From assembly GCF_945957465.1 (NCBI RefSeq), contig NZ_CAMFLC010000002.1, positions 62,001 through 126,000 on the forward strand: a DNA stretch of 64,000 nt, written 5' to 3'. The DNA comes from an uncultured Leifsonia sp. GTDB taxonomy: Bacteria; Actinomycetota; Actinomycetes; Actinomycetales; Microbacteriaceae. A model generated the notes under the pieces. It searched no databases, had not been told where the DNA came from, and was given only the letters and a program-made list of their open reading frames with translations. Of this stretch, positions 52,978-63,927 are shown in pieces (within the stretch, counting starts at the first letter, position 1; each line of letters opens with the position of its first letter). The translations under genes were made by a program, and so were the position numbers.

Positions 52978-53658
52978 TCACGGCAGTGCCGGCAGAGGAT
53001 GACCCACCTGGGCTGCCCAGGCCTCCCACCGGTCCGGAAGCCAGCCGCGGCCCGCGAGCTGCGGGTGGCCGGGATGCCGTGCCCGCGCCCAGAGCACGAA
53101 CAGCAGTTCGGCCCAGTACGAGTAGACGCGCCAGGTGACGGGTCCGCGCTCCGACCTGCCCTGCAGCACGACCGTATTGAACGCCACCACCTGCATGAGG
53201 TCGACGGACCCCCAGTCCCACCAGAAAGTCCCGGTGCTGGTGACGATCCAGAATCCGAGGTTCGTGACGGTCAGGATCCCGCCATGGTCGGGCCTCCAGA
53301 CGACCTGCGCATCGGCGGCCGCCTGGGCGCGTGCCGCGTTGTTGTGTGAGGCGTTCGCGGCCAGGGTGCCCGCGGTGAGGGCGAGCCCGAGCGTTCCCGT
53401 GCCGAACGCGAACGCCCCCGACCGCTGGTAGCTGCCGTCGCCGATCGCCCGCATCGAGTCGAGGGTGTACGAACCCTGGGCGATCGCGACCTCCCCCTCG
53501 TGCAGCGGGAAGAGGGTGCGGACGCCTTCGTCGGGGATCGTGCCGCTCTCGACCGCGGCCAGCAGGCGGGCCGTGTGCCAGAGCGCGCTGTCCGCATCCG
53601 TCCACGGCCGCTCACCGCCGACGGGTGCCACCGCTCCGGGCACCGGTTCGCCTGTCAT
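52978..53658 (-). CDS. Hypothetical membrane-associated protein
   Basis: The protein is about 226 residues from ATG 53658 (MTGEPVP), with a hydrophilic N-terminus, several weak hydrophobic segments (FGTGTLGLALTAGTLAANAS; LTVTNLGFWIVTSTGTFWWDW) and a Trp-rich C-terminal part (WRVYSYWAELLFVLWARARHPGH). I do not recognise the family. An ATG 12 bases upstream is also possible. It lies between the secreted RCC1-like protein and a GAP-family exporter. Confidence 0.68.
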   Translation of the reverse strand: MTGEPVPGAVAPVGGERPWTDADSALWHTARLLAAVESGTIPDEGVRTLFPLHEGEVAIAQGSYTLDSMRAIGDGSYQRSGAFAFGTGTLGLALTAGTLAANASHNNAARAQAAADAQVVWRPDHGGILTVTNLGFWIVTSTGTFWWDWGSVDLMQVVAFNTVVLQGRSERGPVTWRVYSYWAELLFVLWARARHPGHPQLAGRGWLPDRWEAWAAQVGHPLPALP

Positions 53659-53707
53659 GGCGCAGAGCATAGCGATCGGGAAGGGCGCGGCGACAGCGCC
53701 CGGGAGA

Positions 53708-54379
53708 TCACCCGAACGAGCTGGCGAGCAGCACCGCCCCGAACAGCACGAGGACGACGGCGGTGATGGTCCTGCTCGACCGGAGCAACGCGCCGTGCAG
53801 CCGGTCGAGGGCCGGACGGATGCGCTCGCCGCCGACGAGCACCGCGACGACCGGGAGGGCCGCGGTCAGGCTGCCGATCGCCGCGAAGACCGCGACCGCG
53901 GCGATCGTCGGCGGCGCCTCGGTGAGTGTGCTGCCGATGAGGATTCCAGCGCCCGCCCCGAAGGCGAGCTCCTTCACATTGGCCACCGAGAGCGTGAACC
54001 CCAGCCCCACGGCCTTGCCGCCGGAGACGCCCGTGAGCGAGGCCATCCACTTCGGCGGCGCATCGGCCTCATCGCCGCGTGGTCGCCGCACCCAGCTGAG
54101 CACTCCGAACACCATCATCGCCAGGCCGAGGAGGACGTTCAGCACGGCCAGGACGACCTCCGGTCCTCCGGCATCCGCGAACAGCTCGGACAGTGCGGCG
54201 AAGAGGCCGACCACGACCACGACCCCCGCGAACCGGCCGGCGAGCAGCGCCGAGGCCCGGCCGCCGCCCCCCTCGCCGAGAGCGATGATGACCGCCGCGA
54301 TGAGCGGCAGCGGGCTGAGTGCCACGCCGACGGCGAGCGGTAAGAACTCCGCGACGACCTGCCCCAGCTGCGACCACAT
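53708..54379 (-). CDS. GAP-family (LysE-like) membrane exporter
   Basis: The 223-residue protein has six to seven hydrophobic helices, starting LPLAVGVALSPLPLIAAVIIALGEGG. This is the LysE-like/GAP family pattern, related to mycobacterial Sap proteins with roles in lipid or amino acid export. The substrate is not determined. It is divergent from tdh. Confidence 0.82.
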   Translation of the reverse strand: MWSQLGQVVAEFLPLAVGVALSPLPLIAAVIIALGEGGGGRASALLAGRFAGVVVVVGLFAALSELFADAGGPEVVLAVLNVLLGLAMMVFGVLSWVRRPRGDEADAPPKWMASLTGVSGGKAVGLGFTLSVANVKELAFGAGAGILIGSTLTEAPPTIAAVAVFAAIGSLTAALPVVAVLVGGERIRPALDRLHGALLRSSRTITAVVLVLFGAVLLASSFG

Positions 54380-54483
54380 GACAGGAAATGTAGCGCGGAC
54401 CGGCGAGTAGGCTGGTCTGCGGCCACCCGCTCACAAGGCAGAGGAGGCCCCTGCGACGACGCACACCGCACGACCCCACGAGG

Positions 54484-55535
54484 ATGGCGAACATGAGAGC
54501 CCTGTACAAGAGCGAGGCCGGCCCCGGGCTGGCCCTGGTCGACGTCCCCGAGCCGCAGATCGGCCCGGAGGACGTCAAGATCCGGGTGCTCCGCACCGGC
54601 ATCTGCGGAACCGACCTGCACATCCTGCGCTGGGACGACTGGGCCGCCTCCGCCGTCGCCGCCCCGCTCGTGCCGGGTCACGAGTTCTACGGCGAGGTCG
54701 TGGAGGTCGGCGAGCTGGTGCACGACGTGGAGGTCGGCGACAAGGTCTCCGGCGAGGGCCACATCGTGTGCGGCACCTGCCGCAACTGCCGCGCCGGCCG
54801 CCGTCAGATGTGCATCCGCACCCAGGGCGTCGGCGTGCAGCGCGACGGCGCCTTCGCCGAGTACCTCGTGCTGCCCGCGACCAACGTGTGGGTGCACCAC
54901 ACCGGCATCGAGCCGGAGGTCGGCGCGTTGTTCGACCCGCTCGGCAACGCGGTCCACACCGCGCTGGCGTTCCCGGTGGTCGGCGAGGATGTCCTCGTCA
55001 CCGGCTGCGGCCCGATCGGTCTGATGGCCATCGCCGTCGCCCGGCACGTCGGGGCGCGTTTCATCGTCGGCACCGACGTCAGCGCGCAGCGGCTGGAGCT
55101 GGCCGCCGGCATGGGAGCGGACTGCACCGTCGACGTGTCGAAACACGACATCCGGGAGGCCCAGCGCGCCCTCGGCATGCGCGAGGGCTTCGACGTCGGC
55201 TTCGAGATGAGCGGCGCCCCGACGGCGCTGCCCTCGATGATCGAGAACATGAACCACGGCGGCCGGATCGCGATGCTCGGCCTCCCGAGCCAGAAGATCG
55301 CCATCGACTGGGGCATCGTCGTCACCCACATGCTCACGCTCAAGGGCATCTACGGTCGCGAGATGTTCGAGACCTGGAACGCGATGGGGGCGATGCTGCA
55401 GACCTCGAAGCCGCTGCACGACGCGATCGCCTCGATCGTGTCCGACCGCTTCCCCGCGCGCGACTGGGAGAAGGGGTTCGCCGCCGCGGCGGCGGCCGGT
55501 GGCGGCAAGGTCATCCTCGACTGGACGGAGCTCTG

Positions 55536-55536
<1 letters not shown>
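54484..55536 (+). CDS. tdh: L-threonine 3-dehydrogenase
   Basis: The 350-residue zinc-dependent MDR enzyme oxidises L-threonine to 2-amino-3-ketobutyrate with NAD+. Catalytic zinc ligands are Cys41 (GICGTDLH) and His66-Glu67 (PGHEFYGEV), and structural zinc cysteines lie in [15 protein letters not shown]. The Rossmann motif is [20 protein letters not shown] 54484 or 54493 is possible. The stop overlaps the kbl ATG by one base (TGATG), so the two enzymes of threonine breakdown are coupled. Confidence 0.94.
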
Positions 55537-56723
<1,187 letters not shown>

Positions 56724-56725
56724 GG

Positions 56726-56778
56726 ATTCGTGACGAATGTCGGGATTCGTGCCACGAATGTCGACATTCGTGACGAAT
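56726..56778. repeat. Three evenly spaced palindromes
   Basis: ATTCGTGACGAAT (56726-56738), ATTCGTGCCACGAAT (56745-56759) and ATTCGTGACGAAT (56766-56778) are all odd-length dyads with matching arms, and their centres are exactly 20 bp apart (56732, 56752, 56772). They lie between the convergent kbl and esterase genes, so they are not in a promoter position for either. Confidence 0.85.
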
Positions 56779-56800
56779 CTCGCCCGTCGTCAGGGCGCTG

Positions 56801-58165
56801 TCACTGTGAGGGAGCGGCCCGGCGTCCGCGACGGAAGAACAGCAGCAGCTGTGCGCCCAGGAACGCCGCCAGCACGCTCAGATCGACGATCGTGACGGTT
56901 CCGGCGACCGCGGCCGCCTGGGTCAGCCCGCACGCACGCGCGCTCTGGTCGGGCGTGCACAGCAATCGGCCGGCCAAGGGGATGGCGCCGGAGGCGATCC
57001 ACCGGGGGATGAGCTGGTTGTACGCGGTCGCGAGGCCGGGTTCCAGTGCTTCGGTGTGAGTGGAGTGGGGGACAGCCCAGTATGTGACCTTCCAGCCCGC
57101 CTTCTCCGCCGCGGTGGCCGTGGCCTCCACCTGCGGCCGGAAGTGCGTGTCGAGGTCGCCGGCGACGAAGATGCCGGTCATCGGCTCCGTGTAGGTGGTG
57201 GCGGCCATCACGTTCGCCGGCCAGGTGGCTTCGAATGCGGCCTGGCTGCCGCCGTAGTACGTGTTGCGCGTGTAAACGGGACGGTGCTCCCCCGGCTTGT
57301 CGGGGCCGGAGATGTCGACGACGTTCGCCCACGTTCCGGGATGCTTCGCGCCCAGGTAGGCGGCGCACTCGCCGCCGTGGGAGTAGCCGGCGATCACCCA
57401 GTCCTGCCGGTCGTCGCCGGCGGGCAGGTTGCCCCGGATCCAGTCCGGCACGTCCTTCGACAGGTAGGTGTCGAGGTTGCCGCCGCCGGTGTCGCTGCAC
57501 GGCGGGTTCTTGTCGATCGCGCCGAGCTGGTCGACGACGAGCACGAACGGGGCGTCGTCCAGCCGCTGGTCGCCGAGGCTGTGCAAGGCGTCGAGCGTCG
57601 CGCCCAGGGTCGGCCGTCCCGGCTGCCCCATCATCATCTCGACCACCGGGCGCGTGGTCGAGGGGTCGCGCAACCACCCGGAGGGCACGAACAGGTGGGC
57701 GTCGCGGGCCGAGAATCCGGAGGCGGTCGGCGGGATGCGCACGGTGAGCTGCGCGCCGTCGGCGAGGTTCTGCGGGGTCAGCGGCACCTGCTTGCCCGCG
57801 ATCGTCGCGCTGGTGAGCGTCGGCACGAGCGTGAACCCGGTCGCGGCCAGACCGGCCAGACCGCTCACGACGGTCAGGGTCACGGCGAGCATGCGGAGCC
57901 GGGCGCGGGACTGCAGTGCGTCGCCGAGGGCGAGCGGCACGGCGAGCGTCGCGAGTGCGATCGCGAACCAGCCGACACCGCCCAGATCGGGCCGCGGCGC
58001 GAAGAGGCACCAGAGCAGGATGAACGCCAGTCCGGCGACCTGGCCGATCAGCACGGCCCGGACGGTCGGACCCGCCCCGAACCGCCACGCGCGCACGCCG
58101 AATCGCCAGGCCGGGTAGGCGGCGAGCAGGCCGAGGGCGAGTGTGAGCCAGGCGAGAGTCCCCAC
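56801..58165 (-). CDS. Membrane-anchored alpha/beta hydrolase (esterase/mycolyltransferase-like)
   Basis: The 454-residue protein has four N-terminal membrane helices (about residues 4-20, 37-53, 66-83, 92-112) and a large extracytoplasmic hydrolase domain. The nucleophile elbow is GYSHGGECAAYLG, with a family-typical VLVVDQLGAIDKNPPCSDT before it and a late PHSTHTEAL region that supplies the catalytic His. The C-terminus returns to a membrane helix and a basic tail. The fold and elbow match esterase D/antigen-85-like enzymes. The lipid or ester substrate is not known. Confidence 0.82.
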   Translation of the reverse strand: MGTLAWLTLALGLLAAYPAWRFGVRAWRFGAGPTVRAVLIGQVAGLAFILLWCLFAPRPDLGGVGWFAIALATLAVPLALGDALQSRARLRMLAVTLTVVSGLAGLAATGFTLVPTLTSATIAGKQVPLTPQNLADGAQLTVRIPPTASGFSARDAHLFVPSGWLRDPSTTRPVVEMMMGQPGRPTLGATLDALHSLGDQRLDDAPFVLVVDQLGAIDKNPPCSDTGGGNLDTYLSKDVPDWIRGNLPAGDDRQDWVIAGYSHGGECAAYLGAKHPGTWANVVDISGPDKPGEHRPVYTRNTYYGGSQAAFEATWPANVMAATTYTEPMTGIFVAGDLDTHFRPQVEATATAAEKAGWKVTYWAVPHSTHTEALEPGLATAYNQLIPRWIASGAIPLAGRLLCTPDQSARACGLTQAAAVAGTVTIVDLSVLAAFLGAQLLLFFRRGRRAAPSQ

Positions 58166-58188
58166 ACCGCCCAGCCTAACCGGCCGGT

Positions 58189-59235
58189 CTACCCCTGATC
58201 GTCGGTACGGACCCCCGCAACCGGGGGCGTGCTGGACTCCCGCGCGACCAACCGCACCGGGGGTGCCTCCAGTCGCTCGACCCGCTCGCCGGAGCGCATG
58301 CGTGCGTAGGCGTCGAGCAGGTCGGCCGCGAGTGCCTCCGCGTCGAAGGTGACCGTGCTGAGGCGCGGGACGAAGTCGGCGGCGGCAGGGTGGTCGTCGG
58401 CGCCGACCACCGCGACGTCGCCCGGCACCCGCAGGCCGGCGTCCACGAGGGCGCGGATCGCCGCCATCGCCAGCCCGTCGTCGGCGGCCGCCACCGCCGT
58501 CGGCGCGGCGGGGTCGTAGCGGAGGCCGTGTGCCCAGTCGCGCAGCGTGCGCGCGGACGCTGCGGCGTGCGCGATGTCGAGCCGGACCCCGAGCCGGTCT
58601 GCGGCCTCCTGGGCGCCGGCGAGCCGTTCGGAGGCGGCCGCCCCCGGCCGCGCGGGCGCCAGGTAGACGACGTGCCGGTGGCCGAGTGCGGCGAGATGCT
58701 CGATCGCCGTGCTCCCGAACGGGCGCTGGGGGATGACCAGCGACGGTGCGTGGTCGACCGCGACCGTTCCGTGCACGATCAGCGCGCGCACGCCCGCGAG
58801 GCGGAGCACCTCGGTGGCCGCCTCGTCGCAGCGCTCGGCCTCGGCGAGCACGGCCTCGGGGCGCAGCTTCGCCCAGAGCTGGCCCGCCTCCGCACCCGTG
58901 GTCGCCGTGTCCGCGTGCCGAAGCGCGTCGGTGCCGTCGTCGACCGTGCGGCCGAGGAGGGCGTCGAAGGCGCGCTCGACCGTGGCGCCGTGGTCGGAGG
59001 CCGAGGTTGCGAGCAGCAGGCCTGCCACGGCCTCCCCGCTCGCGAGCGACCGGGCCGCCGTGTTCGGCGTGTAGCCCAGCAGGCGCGCCGCTTCGAGCAC
59101 GCGGTGGCGGGTGTCGTCGGAGACGCGCGAGTTGGGTTTGTCGTTGAGGACGAACGAGACCGTCGCGCGCGAGACGCCGGCCGCGAGGGCGACGTCCGCG
59201 CTCGTGGGCGCTTTGACGACCTGCGGCGTGAACAT
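58189..59235 (-). CDS. LacI-family transcriptional regulator
   Basis: The 348-residue regulator has the N-terminal LacI HTH ([49 protein letters not shown]) and a sugar-binding periplasmic-protein-like domain ([42 protein letters not shown]). The N-terminal segment includes the hinge [13 protein letters not shown]. It is divergent from the MFS-GH3 operon and very probably represses it until a glycoside is present. Confidence 0.92.
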   Translation of the reverse strand: MFTPQVVKAPTSADVALAAGVSRATVSFVLNDKPNSRVSDDTRHRVLEAARLLGYTPNTAARSLASGEAVAGLLLATSASDHGATVERAFDALLGRTVDDGTDALRHADTATTGAEAGQLWAKLRPEAVLAEAERCDEAATEVLRLAGVRALIVHGTVAVDHAPSLVIPQRPFGSTAIEHLAALGHRHVVYLAPARPGAAASERLAGAQEAADRLGVRLDIAHAAASARTLRDWAHGLRYDPAAPTAVAAADDGLAMAAIRALVDAGLRVPGDVAVVGADDHPAAADFVPRLSTVTFDAEALAADLLDAYARMRSGERVERLEAPPVRLVARESSTPPVAGVRTDDQG

Positions 59236-59299
59236 GGTGTGCTCAGTCTAGGTCTCGGCACCGGCCTGGTTACTCGCGTCAGCAAAACCGAGCGACGGC

Positions 59300-59328
59300 T
59301 TGTATTCGCGGATCGCGTCCCGTATGGT
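59300..59328 (+). promoter_or_regulatory. Promoter of the MFS-GH3 operon
   Basis: TTGTAT (59300-59305) and TATGGT (59323-59328) with a 17-base spacer form a good promoter. A partial dyad TGGTTACGCGTGTTAGCA starting at 59325 overlaps the -10 and start region and could bind the LacI protein. Confidence 0.55.
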
Positions 59329-59376
59329 TACGCGTGTTAGCACGCAGCGTCGCCTGCTGAGGAAAGGACACACCCC

Positions 59377-60774
59377 GTGACAACGCCGTCAGACGACCTC
59401 CCCGAGGCCCCGCGCCCCATCCAGCCCACACTCCCGCCGAACCTGTCCGGCGCGCCCGACAGCGTGGCGCTCGGCTCGACCCTGACCACCGCCGACTCGG
59501 CGTTCTCGGCCGCGCCCACCTCCGCCGTCTCGGCCCAGGCGCCGCAGAAGGTCAGGGTGCGCGGCAAGCTGCTCAAGCTGATGCTGTCCATGTCGGTCGC
59601 CAACCTCGCCATCTTCGGCATCTGGGGAGCCGTTCCCGGCATCCTGCTCCCGCTGCAGGTGCAGGGGATCGTCGGCGACGGCGCCAAGGCCGGCACGCTG
59701 GCCGTGGTCGCGACCATCGGCGCGTTCGCCGCGATGGTGGCCCAGCCGATCGCGGGCATGGTGTCCGACCGCACGCGCAGCCGGTTCGGGCGGCGCGCAC
59801 CGTGGATGGTCGCCGGTGCGCTCATCGGCGGTCTGGCCCTCCTCGGCATGGCAGCGGCGAACACCGTCGTGCAGATCGCCATCGCCTGGGTCATCGTGCA
59901 GGTGGCATACAACTTCGCCCAGGGCCCGCTGAGCGCGATCCTCCCCGACCGGGTCCCCAGCGCCGTCCGCGGCACCTTCGCCGCCCTGAGCGGCCTCGGC
60001 CTGATGCTCGGCGCACTCGGCGGCCAGATCGCCGGCGCGGCCTTCGCCGGCTCGATTCCCACCGGCTATCTCGTGTTCGCCGGGGTCGCCCTGATCGTCA
60101 TCGTGCTGTTCGTCGTCCTGAACCCGGACACGTCCAGCAAGGGCGAGCCCAAGCCGCCGTTCAACCTGGTCGCCTTCCTCAAGACGTTCTGGGTCAGCCC
60201 GGTCAAGCACCCCGACTTCTTCTGGGGCTTCACCGGACGCCTCCTGCTCTTCGCCGGCTACTTCATGGTCACGGGATACCAGCTGTTCATCCTGCAGGAC
60301 TACATCGGCCTCAAGGGCGGCGCCGTCGCGGTGGTCCCGCTGCTCGGCCTCCTGAGCCTCGCCGGAACCCTGATCTCGACCCTGGTCGGCGGTCCGCTGT
60401 CCGACAAGCTGGGGCGCCGCAAGCCGCTCGTGATCATCGCCGGTGTCATCCTCGCCGTCTCGCTCCTGTTCCCGCTGGTGATGCCGACCGTGACCGGCAT
60501 GATGATCTTCTCGTTCGTCGCCGGCCTCGGCTTCGGCGCCTACCAGTCGGTCGACACCGCCCTGATGAGCGAAGTGCTGCCGTCCAAGGACGACTTCGCC
60601 AAGGACCTCGGTGTGCTGAACATCGCAGCGACCCTGCCGCAGACGCTCGCCCCCGGGATCGCCGGCGCCATCGTCGTCGGGTTCGGCAACGTCTACACCC
60701 CGCTGTTCCCGATCGGCATCGTGATCGCCCTCCTCGGCTCCTTCGCGGTCCTCCCGATCAAGTCCGTCCGATAG
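59377..60774 (+). CDS. MFS sugar/glycoside transporter
   Basis: The 465-residue protein starts at GTG 59377 with a disordered Pro/Ala/Ser-rich N-terminus (about 60 residues), then 12 transmembrane segments. The signature region VSDRTRSRFGRRAPWMVAG, with RRAPW, lies between helices 2 and 3. It is upstream of a GH3 beta-glucosidase and next to LacI, so a glycoside or disaccharide is the expected substrate. No in-window substrate-binding protein is present, which excludes an ABC system. Confidence 0.88.
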   Translation: MTTPSDDLPEAPRPIQPTLPPNLSGAPDSVALGSTLTTADSAFSAAPTSAVSAQAPQKVRVRGKLLKLMLSMSVANLAIFGIWGAVPGILLPLQVQGIVGDGAKAGTLAVVATIGAFAAMVAQPIAGMVSDRTRSRFGRRAPWMVAGALIGGLALLGMAAANTVVQIAIAWVIVQVAYNFAQGPLSAILPDRVPSAVRGTFAALSGLGLMLGALGGQIAGAAFAGSIPTGYLVFAGVALIVIVLFVVLNPDTSSKGEPKPPFNLVAFLKTFWVSPVKHPDFFWGFTGRLLLFAGYFMVTGYQLFILQDYIGLKGGAVAVVPLLGLLSLAGTLISTLVGGPLSDKLGRRKPLVIIAGVILAVSLLFPLVMPTVTGMMIFSFVAGLGFGAYQSVDTALMSEVLPSKDDFAKDLGVLNIAATLPQTLAPGIAGAIVVGFGNVYTPLFPIGIVIALLGSFAVLPIKSVR

Positions 60775-60803
60775 GTGCCCCGCCCGCCAAGGAGAATGTG
60801 CGC

Positions 60804-63269
60804 ATGACCGACATCACCACCGCCGCCGACGTCGCGGACGAGTTCCTCGACGGGCTGGTCGGCTCCCTCTCGCTCGAGCGGAAGGTGCGCCTCCTCACCG
60901 GCGCCTCGTTCTGGACCCTGCACGACGAGCCGCAGATCGGCCTGGAGACGATCGTGGTCTCCGACGGCCCCGCCGGCGTCCGCGGGCAGCGATGGGACGA
61001 GCGCGACTCGTCGGCGAGCCTGCCGTCGCCGACCTCCCTTGCCGCGTCGTGGGATGCGGAGCGGGTGCACCGCTTCGGCCAGCTCATCGCGGCCGAGGCG
61101 CGCCGCAAGGGCGTCGGGGTCGCTCTCGGGCCGACCGTCAACATCCAGCGCTCCCCGCGCGGCGGCCGCCACTTCGAGGCGTACAGCGAGGACCCGTGGC
61201 TCTCGGGCGTGATCGGCACGGCCTTCGTGAAGGGCGTGCAGTCGTGCGGTGTCGGAGCCACGCCCAAGCACTATGTGGCGAACGACAGCGAGACCGACCG
61301 CATGACGGTCGACGTCCACGTGGACGAGCGGACCCTCCGCGAGGTCTACCTCGCCCCGTTCGAGCGCATGGTGGTCGAGGGCGGGGCCTGGTTGGTCATG
61401 TCGTCCTACAACTCCGTCGACGGCGTGACGATGACCGAGAACGACCTGCTGCGCTCGCCGCTGAAAGAGGAGTGGGGCTTCGACGGTGTCGTCGTGTCCG
61501 ACTGGATGGGCGTGCGCGACACGGTCGCCGCCGGTCGCGCGGCGCAGGACCTCGCCATGCCCGGGCCCGACGGCGTCTGGGGCGCCGCTCTGGTGGAGGC
61601 CGTGCGCTCCGGCCAGGTCGACGAGGCGGACATCGACGAGAAGGTGCGCCGCATCCTGCGCCTCGCCGGGCGCCTCGGCGCACTCGAGGGCGTGGAACCG
61701 GCGACGCCGAAGGCGCTGCCGTGGCCGCAGGATCGCATCGACGCCCTGCTGCGCGAGGCGGCTGCCGACGGGATGGTGCTGGTGCGCAACCACGGCGTGC
61801 TGCCGTTCGACACCGCCGCGGGCCCGACGGTCGCACTCGTCGGCGAGCACGCCCGCATCGCTCGAACGCAGGGCGGCGGCTCTGCCACGGTGTTCCCGGA
61901 TCACGTCGTCACCCCGTACGACGGGTTGGTCGCCGCTTTCGGCGCCGACCACGTGCGCTACGCGGCGGGCGTCAGATCGTCGGAGTCGATCCTGCCGGTG
62001 GACGGCCGGGTCGCCACCGACCCGGTGACCGGAGAGCCGGGCCTGCACGTGCGGTTCCTGAGCGAGGCAGGCGAGGTGCTCCTCGACGAGCACCGCACGT
62101 CGGGCAGGCTCGTCTGGCTGGGCGACCCCGTCCTCGGCGACACCGCCGTGGTGGAGGCCGTGGCATCGTTCACGGCGCCGGAGGACGGCGAGTACGAGGT
62201 CGGGTTCGCCGGGCTCGGGATGTTCCGGTTCGAGGTGGACGGCGAGCTCAAGAGCGACGGCCTGTTCTTCCCCGAGGGCACCGACCCCTTCATGGCGTTC
62301 CTCAACCCGCCCAAGCAGTCCTTCCCTCTGCGGCTGAAGGCCGGTGAGAGCGTCTCGCTGCGCCTGGAGCACCGGCCGCAGCAGCAGGCCGGCCTCGCCG
62401 CGGTGATGTTCACCTTCGGCTACGAGGAGCCGTTCGCGGACCCGGCGGGAGAGCTGGAGCGAGCGGTCGAGCTGGCCGCGTCCTCCGATGTCGCCGTGGT
62501 GGTCGTGGGGACCACCGAGACCCTCGAGTCGGAGGGCTTCGACCGGGCCGGCCTGCGCCTGCCGGACGGGCAGGACGAGCTGGTCCGCCGCGTGCTGGCC
62601 GCGAACCCCCGCACGGTCGTCGTCGTGAACTCGGGAGGTCCGGTGATCCTGCCCTGGCTCGAGGACGCTCCCGCCGTGCTGCTCACCTGGTTCCCGGGCC
62701 AGGAGACCGGCGGGGCCCTCGCCGACGTGCTCTCGGGCGCGCGTGAGCCGGGCGGCCGCATCCCGACCACGTGGGCGGCGGATGAGGAGGACGTCCCGGT
62801 CTGGCAGGTCGAGCCGATCGACGGTGCCCTGTTCTACGACGAGAAGCTGAACGTCGGCTACCGGGAGTGGCTGCGCCGCGCCGCACTCGGCGGCCCGGCA
62901 CCGGCCATCCCGTTCGGTCACGGCCTCGGCTACACCGAGTGGGAGCTGGGCGAGGCGACCCTCGACGGCCTCTCCGTGAGCGTGCCCGTCACCAACGTCG
63001 GGACGCGAGCGGGCAAGCAGGTCGTGCAGGTCTACCTGTCCCGTGTCTCCGAATCGCCGATCGAGCGGCCGGTGCTCTGGCTGGCCGGTTACGCCCTGAT
63101 CCGGGCCGAGGCGGGGGAGGCCGCGGTGGCCACCGTCGAGCTCGAGCCGCGATCGCTGCAGTACTGGTCGGTCGACGACCACGCCTGGCGGACGGAGCCG
63201 GGTGAGTACGCCGTGCAGGTGGGCACCTCCGTCGCGACGCTCGGGGAGCCGATCCGCTTCACCGTGTGA
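60804..63269 (+). CDS. Glycoside hydrolase family 3 (beta-glucosidase) with PA14-type insertion
   Basis: The 821-residue enzyme starts at ATG 60804 (AAGGAG upstream). It has an N-terminal barrel with KH motif (Lys155-His156) and nucleophile Asp233 in VVSDWMGV, then the alpha/beta sandwich. A PA14-like insertion (about 400-520) and a C-terminal fibronectin-III-like domain follow (TNVGTRAGKQVVQVYLS). This is the layout of exo-acting beta-glucosidases/xylosidases. No signal peptide is present, so it acts in the cytoplasm on glycosides taken up by the upstream MFS transporter. Confidence 0.92.
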   Translation: MTDITTAADVADEFLDGLVGSLSLERKVRLLTGASFWTLHDEPQIGLETIVVSDGPAGVRGQRWDERDSSASLPSPTSLAASWDAERVHRFGQLIAAEARRKGVGVALGPTVNIQRSPRGGRHFEAYSEDPWLSGVIGTAFVKGVQSCGVGATPKHYVANDSETDRMTVDVHVDERTLREVYLAPFERMVVEGGAWLVMSSYNSVDGVTMTENDLLRSPLKEEWGFDGVVVSDWMGVRDTVAAGRAAQDLAMPGPDGVWGAALVEAVRSGQVDEADIDEKVRRILRLAGRLGALEGVEPATPKALPWPQDRIDALLREAAADGMVLVRNHGVLPFDTAAGPTVALVGEHARIARTQGGGSATVFPDHVVTPYDGLVAAFGADHVRYAAGVRSSESILPVDGRVATDPVTGEPGLHVRFLSEAGEVLLDEHRTSGRLVWLGDPVLGDTAVVEAVASFTAPEDGEYEVGFAGLGMFRFEVDGELKSDGLFFPEGTDPFMAFLNPPKQSFPLRLKAGESVSLRLEHRPQQQAGLAAVMFTFGYEEPFADPAGELERAVELAASSDVAVVVVGTTETLESEGFDRAGLRLPDGQDELVRRVLAANPRTVVVVNSGGPVILPWLEDAPAVLLTWFPGQETGGALADVLSGAREPGGRIPTTWAADEEDVPVWQVEPIDGALFYDEKLNVGYREWLRRAALGGPAPAIPFGHGLGYTEWELGEATLDGLSVSVPVTNVGTRAGKQVVQVYLSRVSESPIERPVLWLAGYALIRAEAGEAAVATVELEPRSLQYWSVDDHAWRTEPGEYAVQVGTSVATLGEPIRFTV

Positions 63270-63302
63270 CCATGGGCGGCTGCGCGCCGTCCTTACTGAA
63301 CC

Positions 63303-63338
63303 CGCCCCCTCGGCCGTGAATCTCCGGCCGAGGGGGCG
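63303..63338. terminator. Intrinsic terminator after the GH3 gene
   Basis: CGCCCCCTCGGCCG pairs with CGGCCGAGGGGGCG across an 8-base loop, followed by CATCATTT. It is positioned 33 bases after the GH3 stop. Confidence 0.85.
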
Positions 63339-63531
63339 CATCATTTCCGGCTGAAGCCAGCTGGAGTTGCGGGTGTGAACGGCCGGGTGATCATTGGGCC
63401 GGACTCCGGGTCTCGCCCGCTTCCCCGTCGTCACCGTCGTGTTGAGTAGAACGACCGGTCCTCTTGGGGCGCATCAGTCCCGTCCGGGTGGTGGATTCGG
63501 GTTTCTCTGGCTGCGCGGGAGCGAGGTGCAC

Positions 63532-63927
63532 ATGCGGGTGGTTCGAGTGCTGGGCGCTGCGCTGATGGGCATCGCGCTGATCGTCGGTCTGACGGCCTGT
63601 TCACCGATAAGGAGTCGCCTCATGACACCAGACCCACCCGTCAAAGAGCTGCAGCGAGCGGCCGCGCTCTACTTTCGCGACGAGTACCAGCCGAACGTTG
63701 AGAAGGTCCGCTTCACGCAGGATGGCAGTCGGGGTGGCCTCGGCGCTCCTTGGGGGGCTAATGCCGTGGCCACAGTCGATGGAGTGGACTATCAGGTGAT
63801 CATAGGTCCGGATATCGGGCCCGGATTCGTCGGAGGTAGTGATGTGCCTCCCGAAGCCCCGTCGCCTTCCCAGGGTCTAGCTTTGACGGTCATCTACAGC
63901 GACGGAACGTCCGAGATAATCCAATGA
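63532..63927 (+). CDS. Small lipoprotein of unknown function
   Basis: The 131-residue protein has a hydrophobic signal (LGAALMGIALIVGLTAC, lipobox L-T-A-C). The mature part has several Asp/Tyr-rich strands (YFRDEYQPNVEKVRFTQDG; GVDYQVIIGPDIGPGF), and no family is recognised. Codon use is less GC-rich at third positions than in neighbouring genes. The next gene starts inside its stop (ATGA). Downstream context is not visible. Confidence 0.75.
   Translation: MRVVRVLGAALMGIALIVGLTACSPIRSRLMTPDPPVKELQRAAALYFRDEYQPNVEKVRFTQDGSRGGLGAPWGANAVATVDGVDYQVIIGPDIGPGFVGGSDVPPEAPSPSQGLALTVIYSDGTSEIIQ

Noticed and set aside
56726-56778. Palindromes considered as parS sites
   Set aside because: The arms ATTCGT/ACGAAT do not match the parS consensus GTTTCACGTGAAAC.
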